Below the pieces are notes generated by a model, which had not been told where the DNA came from, ran no database searches, and saw nothing but the letters and a program-made list of their open reading frames with translations. A program made the translations under genes and the position numbers. A stretch of DNA of 14,455 bases, taken from positions 1-14,455 of the forward strand of contig FR893222.1 in NCBI GenBank assembly GCA_000436035.1, written 5' to 3'. Below are positions 1 through 7,042 of the stretch, in pieces (positions within the stretch are counted from its first letter, which is position 1; every line of letters starts with the position of its first letter). This DNA comes from Prevotella sp. CAG:732 (GTDB lineage Bacteria; Bacteroidota; Bacteroidia; Bacteroidales; Bacteroidaceae).

Positions 1-342
1 ACTCGTGACCTCCCAGGTGTTAAGGTATATTTGGAGCGTAAGGGCGAGTTGCCACAGGGTTTGGTATTCGGTCTCGCTGCCATCATCACTTATTACAAGG
101 GTGGTGTTCGTGAGGACGGTGCTCCTATCCAGCCACAGGATGACCAGAAGATCATCGACAAGTTGACAGAGCTTTGGGCTACTGGCGATACTCAGAAGGT
201 AGCTGAGGGCGTACTCGGCTTCGACTACATCTGGCATGAGAACTTGAACGAGACTGTTCCTGGCTTGACAGAGTTGGTTAAGAAGGACCTCGACCTCATC
301 CAGGAGAAGGGTATGCTTGAGGCTGTCAAAACTATCTTGTAA
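1..342 (+). CDS. uxaB: Tagaturonate reductase (altronate oxidoreductase), C-terminal part only
   Basis: The frame is open from base 1, so the gene begins outside the window; the TTG at 31 is an internal Leu codon, not a start. About 113 C-terminal residues are present. They match my memory of the end of E. coli UxaB closely: a helix around GELPQGLVFGLAAIITYYKG, then a QDD motif, the LNETVPGL segment, and the ending DLDLIQEKGMLEAV, which parallels DLDAILEKGMREAV in E. coli. UxaB is an NAD-dependent cytoplasmic enzyme of the long-chain mannitol dehydrogenase family that interconverts D-tagaturonate and D-altronate in galacturonate (pectin) breakdown. The Rossmann domain and catalytic Lys lie outside the window, so the call rests on the C-terminal domain. 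Other polyol dehydrogenases of the family are a less likely alternative. It converges on clpC and shares its terminator. Confidence 0.85.
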   Translation, partial: TRDLPGVKVYLERKGELPQGLVFGLAAIITYYKGGVREDGAPIQPQDDQKIIDKLTELWATGDTQKVAEGVLGFDYIWHENLNETVPGLTELVKKDLDLIQEKGMLEAVKTIL

Positions 343-360
343 TAGTGAAAGGCTTCATAT

Positions 361-387
361 AAAAGTAAAAGATAAAAAGTAAAAGAT
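361..387. repeat. Two-copy A-rich tandem repeat
   Basis: The 13-bp unit AAAAGTAAAAGAT occurs at 361-373 and again at 375-387 with one extra A between. It lies between the uxaB stop and the shared terminator. A-rich short repeats of this kind are common in Bacteroidales spacers, and I see no function. Confidence 0.6.
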
Positions 388-436
388 AAGATGTGAAACG
401 AACCAACAACGCAATGTTGATTCGACAAAAACAAAA

Positions 437-466
437 AAAGGAAGAGGGTGAAAATCCTCTTCCTTT
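437..466. terminator. Bidirectional terminator between uxaB and clpC
   Basis: An 11-bp perfect stem (437-447 pairing with 456-466) with an 8-nt loop. On the plus strand it is followed by a T-rich run (464-480), ending uxaB. On the minus strand the A-run at 431-439 becomes a U-tract, ending clpC about 60 nt after its stop. The A/T flanks on both sides and the convergent genes support use in both directions. Confidence 0.85.
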
Positions 467-526
467 ATTTTTGTTATTTACTGAACATTCGCTAGTTAAC
501 TTCTCGTATATGCGAAAGTTTAATTT

Positions 527-2692
527 CTATTCCTCGTGGCTTACAGTCTTGAATGTCAATTCCTCCTTGTTTGGATTCTTGCCGATGTTGATGGTGTCTC
601 CCTTGTGGAGTGTGCCACCCAGTATCAACTCGCAGACGCCATCCTCTATGTAGGTTTGGATAGCTCTCTTCAGTGGACGGGCACCAAACTGAACGTCGTA
701 ACCCTTGGTTGCCACCAACTCCTTTGCCTTGTCGGAGATTTGAATCTTGTAACCCATCTCGTTCACACGCTTGAAGAGACCACGAAGCTCAATGTCGATG
801 ATTTGCTTGATGGCATCGAGATTCAACTGGTCGAATGTGATGATTTCATCGAGACGGTTCAAGAACTCAGGCGAGAACTGTTTGCTCAGGTTCTTTTGTA
901 TGATGCTGCGTGCATACTCCTTGTCCTTCTCGTTCATCATAGCTCCATTGATGCCTCCGGCATTGAAACCGATGCCGCTTCCGAACTCCTTCAACTGACG
1001 GGTTCCTGCATTGGATGTCATGATGATGACGGTGTTGCGGAAGTCTATCAATCTTCCGTTTCCATCGGTCAATCTACCTTCGTCCAATACTTGCAAGAGC
1101 ATGTTATATACCTTGTCATGCGCTTTCTCAATCTCATCGAGCAAGATGATGGAGTATGGTTTGCGACGAACTTTCTCGGTCAACTGTCCACCTTCCTCGT
1201 AGCCTACATATCCCGGAGGCGCTCCGAGCAGGCGAGAGGTATTGAAACTCTCTGAGTACTCACTCATGTCCACACGAATCATGGCATCGCTGGAACCGAA
1301 CATCTCTTCTGCCAGCTTCTTGGCGAGATAGGTCTTGCCGACACCCGTAGGACCCAAGAACATGAAGGCACCTATTGGATGGTTAGGGTCGCGAAGTCCC
1401 ACACGATTGCGCTGGATGGCTTTCACCATCTTCTCTATGGCCTCGTCTTGGGCGATAACCTCTTTTTTCAAGGTTGCTGCCATATTCTTCAGTCGCTCGC
1501 CTTCCTGTTCTGCCATTCTCTGTACAGGTACACCTGACATACGACTGACAACGTCTGCCACATTGGCTACTGTCACAGGGATGCGGTCCTCATTCTCGGA
1601 TTTTTGCCAAGACTTTCGATAGTCTTCCAACTGGCGTTCCAAGGCGAGTCCCTTGTCACGGAAGCTAGCTGCCAACTCGAAATTCTGGTTTTTGACAGCC
1701 TCGTGCTTCTTTTCGGCGATCAACTCGATTTCCTCCTGCAACTCGAGAATGCTGTCTGGCACTTCCACATTGGTGAGTCGAAGACGAGAGCCCACTTCGT
1801 CGATGACATCGATAGCCTTGTCTGGGAAGAATCGGTCGGTAATGTATCGAGCCGTCAATTTGACACATGCTTGCAATGCCTCGTCACTATAGCTGACACC
1901 ATGGTGCTCCTCGTATCTGTCCTTGATATTTCTGAGGATTTGTAGTGTCTGCTCAGGAGTCGTTGGCTCCACGATGACTTTTTGGAATCTACGCTCCAAG
2001 GCACCATCTTTCTCGATGCTGTTGCGATACTCCTTGAGAGTTGTGGCGCCGATACATTGTACTGTGCCACGAGCCAAGGCTGGTTTCAGAATGTTGGCGG
2101 CATCCATCGTGCCACTGCCACTTCCGGCACCGATAAGAGTGTGAATCTCATCTATAAATATAATAATGTCAGGATTGTTCTCCAGCTCAGTGATGAGTCC
2201 TTTGATGCGCTCCTCAAACTGTCCACGGAACTTGGTGCCAGCTACGATGGAGGTGAGGTCTAGGTTGACAACCTTTTTGTTGAACAGAGCTGGTGAAGTC
2301 TGCTGTTTTACAATGAGTTGAGCCAGTCCCTCAGCAATGGCACTTTTGCCCACTCCCGGTTCGCCGATGAGGATAGGGTTGTTCTTCTTGCGACGGCCGA
2401 TGATTTCGAGCACACGCTGTATTTCTTTCTCTCTGCCCACTACTGGGTCCAACTTTCCTTCCCTTGCGGCTTGAGTCAAGTCGGTGCTGAAGTGGTCGAG
2501 GATAGGAGTCTTGTTGTTGTTACGCAACTGTCCGTTGGTAGTGGTCCCTTTCTTTTGTGCAGACGATGTCGAAGAGGACGAATGTGCTTTGGCTTCGTTC
2601 TCGTTCATGAAAAAGTCATCGTCATCTACTTCGTCAGGGAAGGAGAAACCATCTACGAAGGTGGTGCGTCCTATTTTTCTCTGGATTTTCAT
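527..2692 (-). CDS. clpC: ClpC-type AAA+ unfoldase of the Clp protease, lacking the N-terminal Clp_N domain
   Basis: ATPase subunit that unfolds substrates and feeds them to ClpP; 721 residues from the chosen start. Residues 1-70 are an acidic then Ser/Thr/Asn-rich linker. D1 has Walker A GEPGVGKS (110-117), Walker B IIIFIDEIH (176-184) and paired arginines (234-235). A short ClpC-type middle domain follows (about 316-361). D2 has GPTGVGKT (447-454), LLDEIEKA (517-524) and sensor-2 GARPLKR (about 670-676). IGF (574-576) fits the ClpP-docking tripeptide, so it should pair with ClpP, unlike ClpB. I use the ATG at 2692 because a consensus promoter covers 2765-2795; the in-frame ATG at 2794 lies inside it and would add a basic stretch unlike the family. 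Usual ClpC is about 810-850 residues; the missing part is the repeated Clp_N domain. Divergent from gyrA. Confidence 0.93.
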   Translation of the reverse strand: MKIQRKIGRTTFVDGFSFPDEVDDDDFFMNENEAKAHSSSSTSSAQKKGTTTNGQLRNNNKTPILDHFSTDLTQAAREGKLDPVVGREKEIQRVLEIIGRRKKNNPILIGEPGVGKSAIAEGLAQLIVKQQTSPALFNKKVVNLDLTSIVAGTKFRGQFEERIKGLITELENNPDIIIFIDEIHTLIGAGSGSGTMDAANILKPALARGTVQCIGATTLKEYRNSIEKDGALERRFQKVIVEPTTPEQTLQILRNIKDRYEEHHGVSYSDEALQACVKLTARYITDRFFPDKAIDVIDEVGSRLRLTNVEVPDSILELQEEIELIAEKKHEAVKNQNFELAASFRDKGLALERQLEDYRKSWQKSENEDRIPVTVANVADVVSRMSGVPVQRMAEQEGERLKNMAATLKKEVIAQDEAIEKMVKAIQRNRVGLRDPNHPIGAFMFLGPTGVGKTYLAKKLAEEMFGSSDAMIRVDMSEYSESFNTSRLLGAPPGYVGYEEGGQLTEKVRRKPYSIILLDEIEKAHDKVYNMLLQVLDEGRLTDGNGRLIDFRNTVIIMTSNAGTRQLKEFGSGIGFNAGGINGAMMNEKDKEYARSIIQKNLSKQFSPEFLNRLDEIITFDQLNLDAIKQIIDIELRGLFKRVNEMGYKIQISDKAKELVATKGYDVQFGARPLKRAIQTYIEDGVCELILGGTLHKGDTINIGKNPNKEELTFKTVSHEE

Positions 2693-2764
2693 GCTTATGA
2701 TGTCTTTGTTAATATGCTTGTTACTACTTGAATTAAAATGGTGCCGTTTCCGGCTTTTTCGTTG

Positions 2765-2795
2765 CAAAAGTACAACAATTATTGCAATCAGCAAA
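2765..2795 (-). promoter_or_regulatory. clpC promoter (Bacteroidetes sigma-ABfr type)
   Basis: Reading the minus strand, TTTG (2795-2792) is followed by 19 nt and then TACTTTTG (2772-2765), an exact match to TTTG-N19-TAnnTTTG. Transcription should begin near 2758, leaving a leader of about 65 nt before the ATG at 2692. The promoter fixes the start of clpC and excludes the upstream in-frame ATG at 2794. Confidence 0.8.
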
Positions 2796-2815
2796 ACTTA
2801 TGCCAACTTTTTCAG

Positions 2816-2862
2816 GAGGCAGCAAAACACAAAAAACGCTAAAATGGCGCATTTTTTGCCTC
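2816..2862. repeat. Imperfect inverted repeat between the clpC and gyrA promoters
   Basis: Outer arms GAGGC (2816-2820) and GCCTC (2858-2862) enclose AAAAAACGC (2831-2839) and GCG-CA-TTTTTT (2847-2857). It lies in the 348-nt gap between the clpC and gyrA starts, just upstream of both predicted promoters. Its position would suit an operator or a topology-sensitive element, but that is inference; it could also be chance in AT-rich DNA. The rest of the gap holds the two promoters and the gyrA leader. Confidence 0.4.
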
Positions 2863-2872
2863 AGAAAGCATA

Positions 2873-2899
2873 TTGTTAGAAAAAATAGTTGTACCTTTG
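2873..2899 (+). promoter_or_regulatory. Probable gyrA promoter
   Basis: TACCTTTG at 2892-2899 is an exact TAnnTTTG -7 box. The best upstream element is TTG at 2873-2875, but the 16-nt spacing is shorter than the usual 19-20, so this is weaker than the other promoters in the window. If used, transcription begins near 2906, giving a gyrA leader of about 135 nt. Confidence 0.5.
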
Positions 2900-3040
2900 T
2901 CGGTGATTCCGATATGCCAAAATCGCTTAGAACGCAAATAAATGCCCTTTTCGGCGATTTTCGCTCGAAAAAGGTGAGTTGAAAGCAATGGCATGCATCG
3001 GGATAGAATTTGGAAACTTAAATAATAACATTCATAATAA

Positions 3041-5632
3041 ATGGACGAAAATCAAACACTTGATCATGATAGAATCATGAAAATCAACATCGAGGAGGAG
3101 ATGAAGTCATCCTACATCGACTATTCCATGTCGGTGATTGTGGCTCGTGCCCTCCCAGATGTACGTGATGGTTTCAAGCCTGTGCACCGCCGTATTCTCT
3201 ATGGTATGCTCGGTATTGGAAACACCAGTGACAAACCTTATAAGAAATGTGCGCGCGTAGTAGGTGAGGTGCTCGGTAAGTATCACCCACACGGCGACTC
3301 CTCTGTCTATGGTGCCCTCGTGCGCATGGGACAGGAGTGGAACATGCGTTACACATTGATTGATGGACAAGGTAACTTCGGTTCTGTCGATGGCGACTCT
3401 CCTGCTGCCATGCGTTATACTGAGTGCCGCCTCTCTAAGATGGGTGAGCACATCATGGACGACTTGGACAAGGAAACCGTCGATATGATGAACAACTTCG
3501 ATGACACCCTCCAGGAACCTTCCGTGATGCCTACCAAGATTCCTAACCTCTTGGTGAATGGTGGTAACGGTATCGCCGTGGGTATGGCTACCAATATTCC
3601 TACCCACAACTTGCGTGAGGTCATCGATGGCTGCTGTGCTTACATCGACAATCCTGACATCGACACCGATGGCTTGATGAAATATATTCCGGCTCCAGAC
3701 TTCCCTACAGGTGCTACCATCTATGGTATCCAGGGTGTGAAGGACGCTTACGAGACCGGTCGTGGTCGTATCGTGGTACGTGCTACTGCCGAGATCGAGA
3801 GTGGGGATGCTCACGACAAGATTGTCATCACAGAGATTCCTTACGGTGTCAACAAGGAGCAGCTCGTCATGGCTATCGCCGACCTCGCCAAGGAAGGCAA
3901 GGTAGATGGCATTGCCAATGTGAACGATGAGTCTGGTCGCCAGGGTATGCGTATCGTAGTGGATGTGAAGCGTGATGCCAATGCCAATGTGCTCTTGAAC
4001 AAGCTCTTCAAGATGACTGCATTGCAGAGTTCTTTCTCTGTCAACTGCATCGCCTTGGTGAATGGTCGTCCTCGCTTGCTCTCCTTGAAGGAGTGCGTGA
4101 AGTACTTCGTGGAGCATCGTCATGATGTTACCATCCGTCGTACACAGTTCGACTTGAAGAAGGCGCAGGAGCGTGCCCACATCCTCGAAGGCTTGATCAT
4201 CGCTTGCGATAACATCGACGAGGTGGTACATATCATTCGTGCCAGCAAGACTCCATCCGACGCTCAGCGTAACTTGGAGAAGCGTTTCGAACTCGATGAG
4301 ATTCAGAGCAAGGCTATCGTGGATATGCGCTTGTCACAGTTGACAGGTCTGCGTCTGGAGCAGTTGCACAATGAATTTAACGAGTTGATGAAGACCATCG
4401 ACTACTTGAATCAGATATTGAACGACCCTGAGCTTTGCAAGAAGGTGATGAAGGATGAGCTCAATGAGGTGAAGGAGAAGTATGGTGACGACCGTCGTAC
4501 CATGATTAAGCCTGACGACCATGAGTTCAACCCAGAGGACTTCTATCCAAACGACCCAGTGGTTATCACAGTTAGCCACCTCGGATATATCAAGCGTACC
4601 GCTTTGTCTGAGTTCCGTGAGCAGGCTCGTGGTGGTGTTGGTGCCAAGGGCGCTCGTACCCGTGATAAGGACTTCACCGAGTACATCTATCCTGCTACTA
4701 TGCACCAGACGATGCTCTTCTTCACCAAGAAGGGACGTTGCTACTGGCTCAAGTGCTATGAGATTCCTGAGGGCGACCGCAACTCTAAGGGACGTGCCAT
4801 CCAGAACCTCCTCAACATCGAGAGCGATGACCAGGTGAACGCATTCCTCCGCTTGCGTGGTTTGAACGATGCCGAGTTCATCAACAATCACTATGTCGTA
4901 TTCGCTACCAAGAATGGTACCGTGAAGAAGACTTGCTTGGAGGCATACTCTCGTCCACGTGCTAATGGTGTGAACGCCATCAACATCGTAGAGGGCGATG
5001 AGGTGGTAGATGTTCGCTTGACCAATGGTTGCAACGAGTTGATTATCGCCAACCGCAATGGTCGTGCCGTTCGATTCCATGAGAATCAGATTCGTACCAT
5101 GGGACGTACCTCAACAGGTGTACGTGGTATGCGCCTCGATGAGGGCGACGATGCTGTTATTGGTATGATTGTGGTCAACAATGCTGAGACTGAGAACGTA
5201 ATGGTTGTCAGTGAGCAGGGTTATGGCAAGCGCTCACAGGTATTGGATTATCGTGTAACCAACCGTGGTGCCAAGGGTGTGAAGACACTCAGCATCACTG
5301 ATAAGACTGGTCGCCTGGTAGCCATCAAGAACGTGACCGACGACAACGACCTCATGATTATCAACCAGAGTGGAATCGTGATTCGTCTCGCCGTGGCAGA
5401 TTGCCGTGTGATGGGTCGTGCTACTCAGGGCGTTCGCCTCATCAACTTGACCAAGAAGAACGATGTCATCGCTAGCGTATGTAAGGTGATGAGTTCCGAG
5501 CTTGAAGCCTCAGTAGAGGAAGAGAGCCGTGCAGCTTGGGCAAAGAAGAGCGAGGAAATCGAAGAAGACACCAAGGGTATCAACCCAGACGAGTTGAACG
5601 CTGAGGGCAACCCAAACGTGGATTTTGAGTAA
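3041..5632 (+). CDS. gyrA: DNA gyrase subunit A
   Basis: Breakage-reunion subunit of the type II topoisomerase that introduces negative supercoils with GyrB; 863 residues, normal for GyrA. The N-terminal winged-helix domain holds the fluoroquinolone region HPHGDSSVYG (82-91) and the catalytic pair Arg125-Tyr126 in AMRYTECR. The C-terminal beta-pinwheel has a GyrA-box-like QARGGVG (528-534), supporting GyrA over ParC although it departs from QRRGGKG. The protein ends in an acidic tail from about residue 820. Ser87 aligns with E. coli Ser83, the unmutated state; Gly91 aligns with E. coli Asp87. The ATG at 3041 follows an A-rich leader without Shine-Dalgarno, usual here, and the next residues lead directly into the conserved INIEEEMKSSYIDYSMSVIV start. 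Divergent from clpC, with its own terminator before the TPR gene. Confidence 0.97.
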   Translation: MDENQTLDHDRIMKINIEEEMKSSYIDYSMSVIVARALPDVRDGFKPVHRRILYGMLGIGNTSDKPYKKCARVVGEVLGKYHPHGDSSVYGALVRMGQEWNMRYTLIDGQGNFGSVDGDSPAAMRYTECRLSKMGEHIMDDLDKETVDMMNNFDDTLQEPSVMPTKIPNLLVNGGNGIAVGMATNIPTHNLREVIDGCCAYIDNPDIDTDGLMKYIPAPDFPTGATIYGIQGVKDAYETGRGRIVVRATAEIESGDAHDKIVITEIPYGVNKEQLVMAIADLAKEGKVDGIANVNDESGRQGMRIVVDVKRDANANVLLNKLFKMTALQSSFSVNCIALVNGRPRLLSLKECVKYFVEHRHDVTIRRTQFDLKKAQERAHILEGLIIACDNIDEVVHIIRASKTPSDAQRNLEKRFELDEIQSKAIVDMRLSQLTGLRLEQLHNEFNELMKTIDYLNQILNDPELCKKVMKDELNEVKEKYGDDRRTMIKPDDHEFNPEDFYPNDPVVITVSHLGYIKRTALSEFREQARGGVGAKGARTRDKDFTEYIYPATMHQTMLFFTKKGRCYWLKCYEIPEGDRNSKGRAIQNLLNIESDDQVNAFLRLRGLNDAEFINNHYVVFATKNGTVKKTCLEAYSRPRANGVNAINIVEGDEVVDVRLTNGCNELIIANRNGRAVRFHENQIRTMGRTSTGVRGMRLDEGDDAVIGMIVVNNAETENVMVVSEQGYGKRSQVLDYRVTNRGAKGVKTLSITDKTGRLVAIKNVTDDNDLMIINQSGIVIRLAVADCRVMGRATQGVRLINLTKKNDVIASVCKVMSSELEASVEEESRAAWAKKSEEIEEDTKGINPDELNAEGNPNVDFE

Positions 5633-5647
5633 AAGTAAGGTTTTCTT

Positions 5648-5676
5648 GAAAACGTACCCAACCGGGCGTTTTTCTT
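5648..5676 (+). terminator. gyrA terminator
   Basis: An AAAACG...CGTTTT stem (5649-5654 with 5667-5672) continues through a CCC/GGG inner stem (5657-5659 with 5664-5666) with a 2-nt bulge and an AACC loop. It runs into TTTTTCTT, 16 nt after the gyrA stop. Confidence 0.65.
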
Positions 5677-5695
5677 CCACCTTCATATAATATAT

Positions 5696-5711
5696 AACGA
5701 AATGATTCGTT
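5696..5711 (+). promoter_or_regulatory. Small stem-loop upstream of the TPR gene
   Basis: AACGAA and TTCGTT form a perfect 6-bp inverted repeat around ATGA, 40 nt before the TPR start. It is followed by a very A-rich tract ending in AAACCTTTAAAC before the ATG. I found no clean TAnnTTTG box between 5633 and 5751, so the promoter of this gene is unresolved. The hairpin may be a 5'-leader stabiliser or chance. Confidence 0.3.
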
Positions 5712-5751
5712 GTTAGAAATAAAATAAAAATAAACCTTTAAACAAGACGAT

Positions 5752-6957
5752 ATGAAAAAATTAATGATTGCAGCTATGATGGTACTCAGTGCCACATCAG
5801 CTTTCGCTGGTGACAGCGATGCTCTCAAGGCAGTGCTCAAGGCAAAGACATTTGCTGACGCTAAGAACTTGGTAGAGCAGAATCTCGGTTCTATGGCCAA
5901 CGATGCTGAGAAGGCTAAGGCTTACAACCACTTGGTAGATCTCGCTATGAAGCAGTTCAACGACCAGCAGTCTATCCAGCAGATGAACCAAATCACCAAG
6001 AAGAACGATCCTGTGGATATGGTGGCAATGAACGAGGGTGCTTACAATGCGCTCATCGCTGCTCAGGAGTGCTATAAGTATGATCAGCTTCCTAACGCCA
6101 AGGGTAAGGTGGCTCCTAAGTATGATGGTAACAAGGACCGTGTATGGGGTGCTCGTATTCAGCTCGTCAATGCAGGTCAGGATGCTGCTCAGAAGAGCCA
6201 GGCAGAGAACGTATTGAAGTACTGGGGTACTTTCCTCGATACAGAAAACGCTCCTATGTTCGATAGCAAGGCTAAGGAAAAGGAGAGTGAGAAGGAGTAT
6301 CTCGGTCAGGTAGCTCTCTTCGCAGCTCGCTATGCTTACCAGGCAAAGGATATGGCTCGTTGTGAGAAATATTGCGACATGGCAATGAAGGACGAGTCTC
6401 AGAAGAAAGATGCGCTCAACTTGAAGCTTTACACCATGAAGGAAGGCTTGAAGACTCACGCAGACTCTTTGGCATACGTTGACAAGTTGAAGGGTCTTTA
6501 TGCTCAGGATGCTTCTAATGAGGTTATCCTCGACAACTTGAATGGTATGTATTCTTCTTTGAAGATGAAGAAGGAGCAGCTTTCTCTTCTTGAGTCAGCA
6601 GTTTCTGCTAATCCAAAGAATTTCGTAGCTCTCGCAGATTTAGGTATGTATTACATCAGCGAGAACGATGCAGACAAGGCTATCAAGTACTTGAAGGAGG
6701 CTTTGACAGTTCAGCCAGAGAACGTTGTCGTTATGACATACCTCGGTGCTTGCCTTAACGTAAAGGCTGCTAACTTGCAGGATCCTAACGGTCGCAAGGT
6801 CGTTTACCAGGAGTCTATCAAGCACCTTGACAAGGCTAAGGAGCTTGACCCACAGAAGGCTCAGGCTAACTGGGGCTACAACCGCTACCAGGCTTACTAT
6901 GGCTACTATGGTCCTAACGCACCTGAGACCAAGCAGGCAGAGGAGGAGAGTAAGTAA
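5752..6957 (+). CDS. Exported tetratricopeptide (TPR) repeat protein
   Basis: 401 residues, beginning with a clear Sec signal peptide: Lys-Lys, a hydrophobic core (residues 4-16) and an AFA cleavage site before Gly20. No lipobox Cys is present, so it should be soluble in the periplasm. The mature protein is mainly helical. The best TPR unit is about residues 291-324, with a canonical GMYYISENDADKAIKYLKEAL pattern shape, followed by a degenerate second unit (about 325-366). The C-terminus is Tyr-rich (about 377-388) and ends in an acidic/Lys tail. It is rich in Lys, Ala and Asp/Glu. TPRs scaffold protein interactions, so no reaction can be assigned. From memory, gyrA followed by a TPR gene recurs in Bacteroides, which suggests an old neighbourhood rather than a shared pathway. 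It ends in a strong bidirectional terminator shared with the convergent dehydrogenase. Confidence 0.88.
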   Translation: MKKLMIAAMMVLSATSAFAGDSDALKAVLKAKTFADAKNLVEQNLGSMANDAEKAKAYNHLVDLAMKQFNDQQSIQQMNQITKKNDPVDMVAMNEGAYNALIAAQECYKYDQLPNAKGKVAPKYDGNKDRVWGARIQLVNAGQDAAQKSQAENVLKYWGTFLDTENAPMFDSKAKEKESEKEYLGQVALFAARYAYQAKDMARCEKYCDMAMKDESQKKDALNLKLYTMKEGLKTHADSLAYVDKLKGLYAQDASNEVILDNLNGMYSSLKMKKEQLSLLESAVSANPKNFVALADLGMYYISENDADKAIKYLKEALTVQPENVVVMTYLGACLNVKAANLQDPNGRKVVYQESIKHLDKAKELDPQKAQANWGYNRYQAYYGYYGPNAPETKQAEEESK

Positions 6958-6976
6958 TATCAACTTCATCATATAA

Positions 6977-7013
6977 AAAAGAGGCTGGACGTGCAATATG
7001 TCCAGCCTCTTTT
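6977..7013. terminator. Bidirectional terminator between the TPR gene and the dehydrogenase
   Basis: A 14-bp perfect stem (6977-6990 with 7000-7013), including the GC-rich core GAGGCTGGAC, with a 9-nt loop. An A-run on the left and a T-run on the right give a U-tract in both directions. It sits between two convergent stop codons (6957 and 7043). Confidence 0.92.
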
Positions 7014-7042
7014 GCTTCATCCAATTTTCTTTCTGATATGAT

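Noticed and set aside
31..342. A complete small gene starting at TTG 31
   Set aside because: The frame is open through base 1 and reads as the continuing C-terminal domain of UxaB.
536..1255. 239-codon open frame antisense to clpC
   Set aside because: It lies wholly within the D2 coding region of clpC; composition is that of a reverse-complement shadow.
2693..2794. Upstream in-frame extension of clpC by 34 codons
   Set aside because: The start falls inside a perfect promoter and the added residues resemble no Clp N-terminus.
3107..4231. 374-codon open frame antisense to gyrA
   Set aside because: It mirrors the codon pattern of gyrA, shows no domain or motif, and gyrA is certain here.
4334..5080. 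248-codon open frame antisense to gyrA
   Set aside because: Leu/Val/Ile-rich shadow translation in the same mirrored frame; no motif.
5710..5740. TTG plus TAAACCTTTA as a TPR-gene promoter
   Set aside because: The second element does not match TAnnTTTG and would start transcription within a few bases of the ATG.
5797..6459. 220-codon frame antisense to the TPR gene
   Set aside because: Leu/Ser/His-rich shadow with no signal or motif; the sense frame has a signal peptide and TPR pattern.
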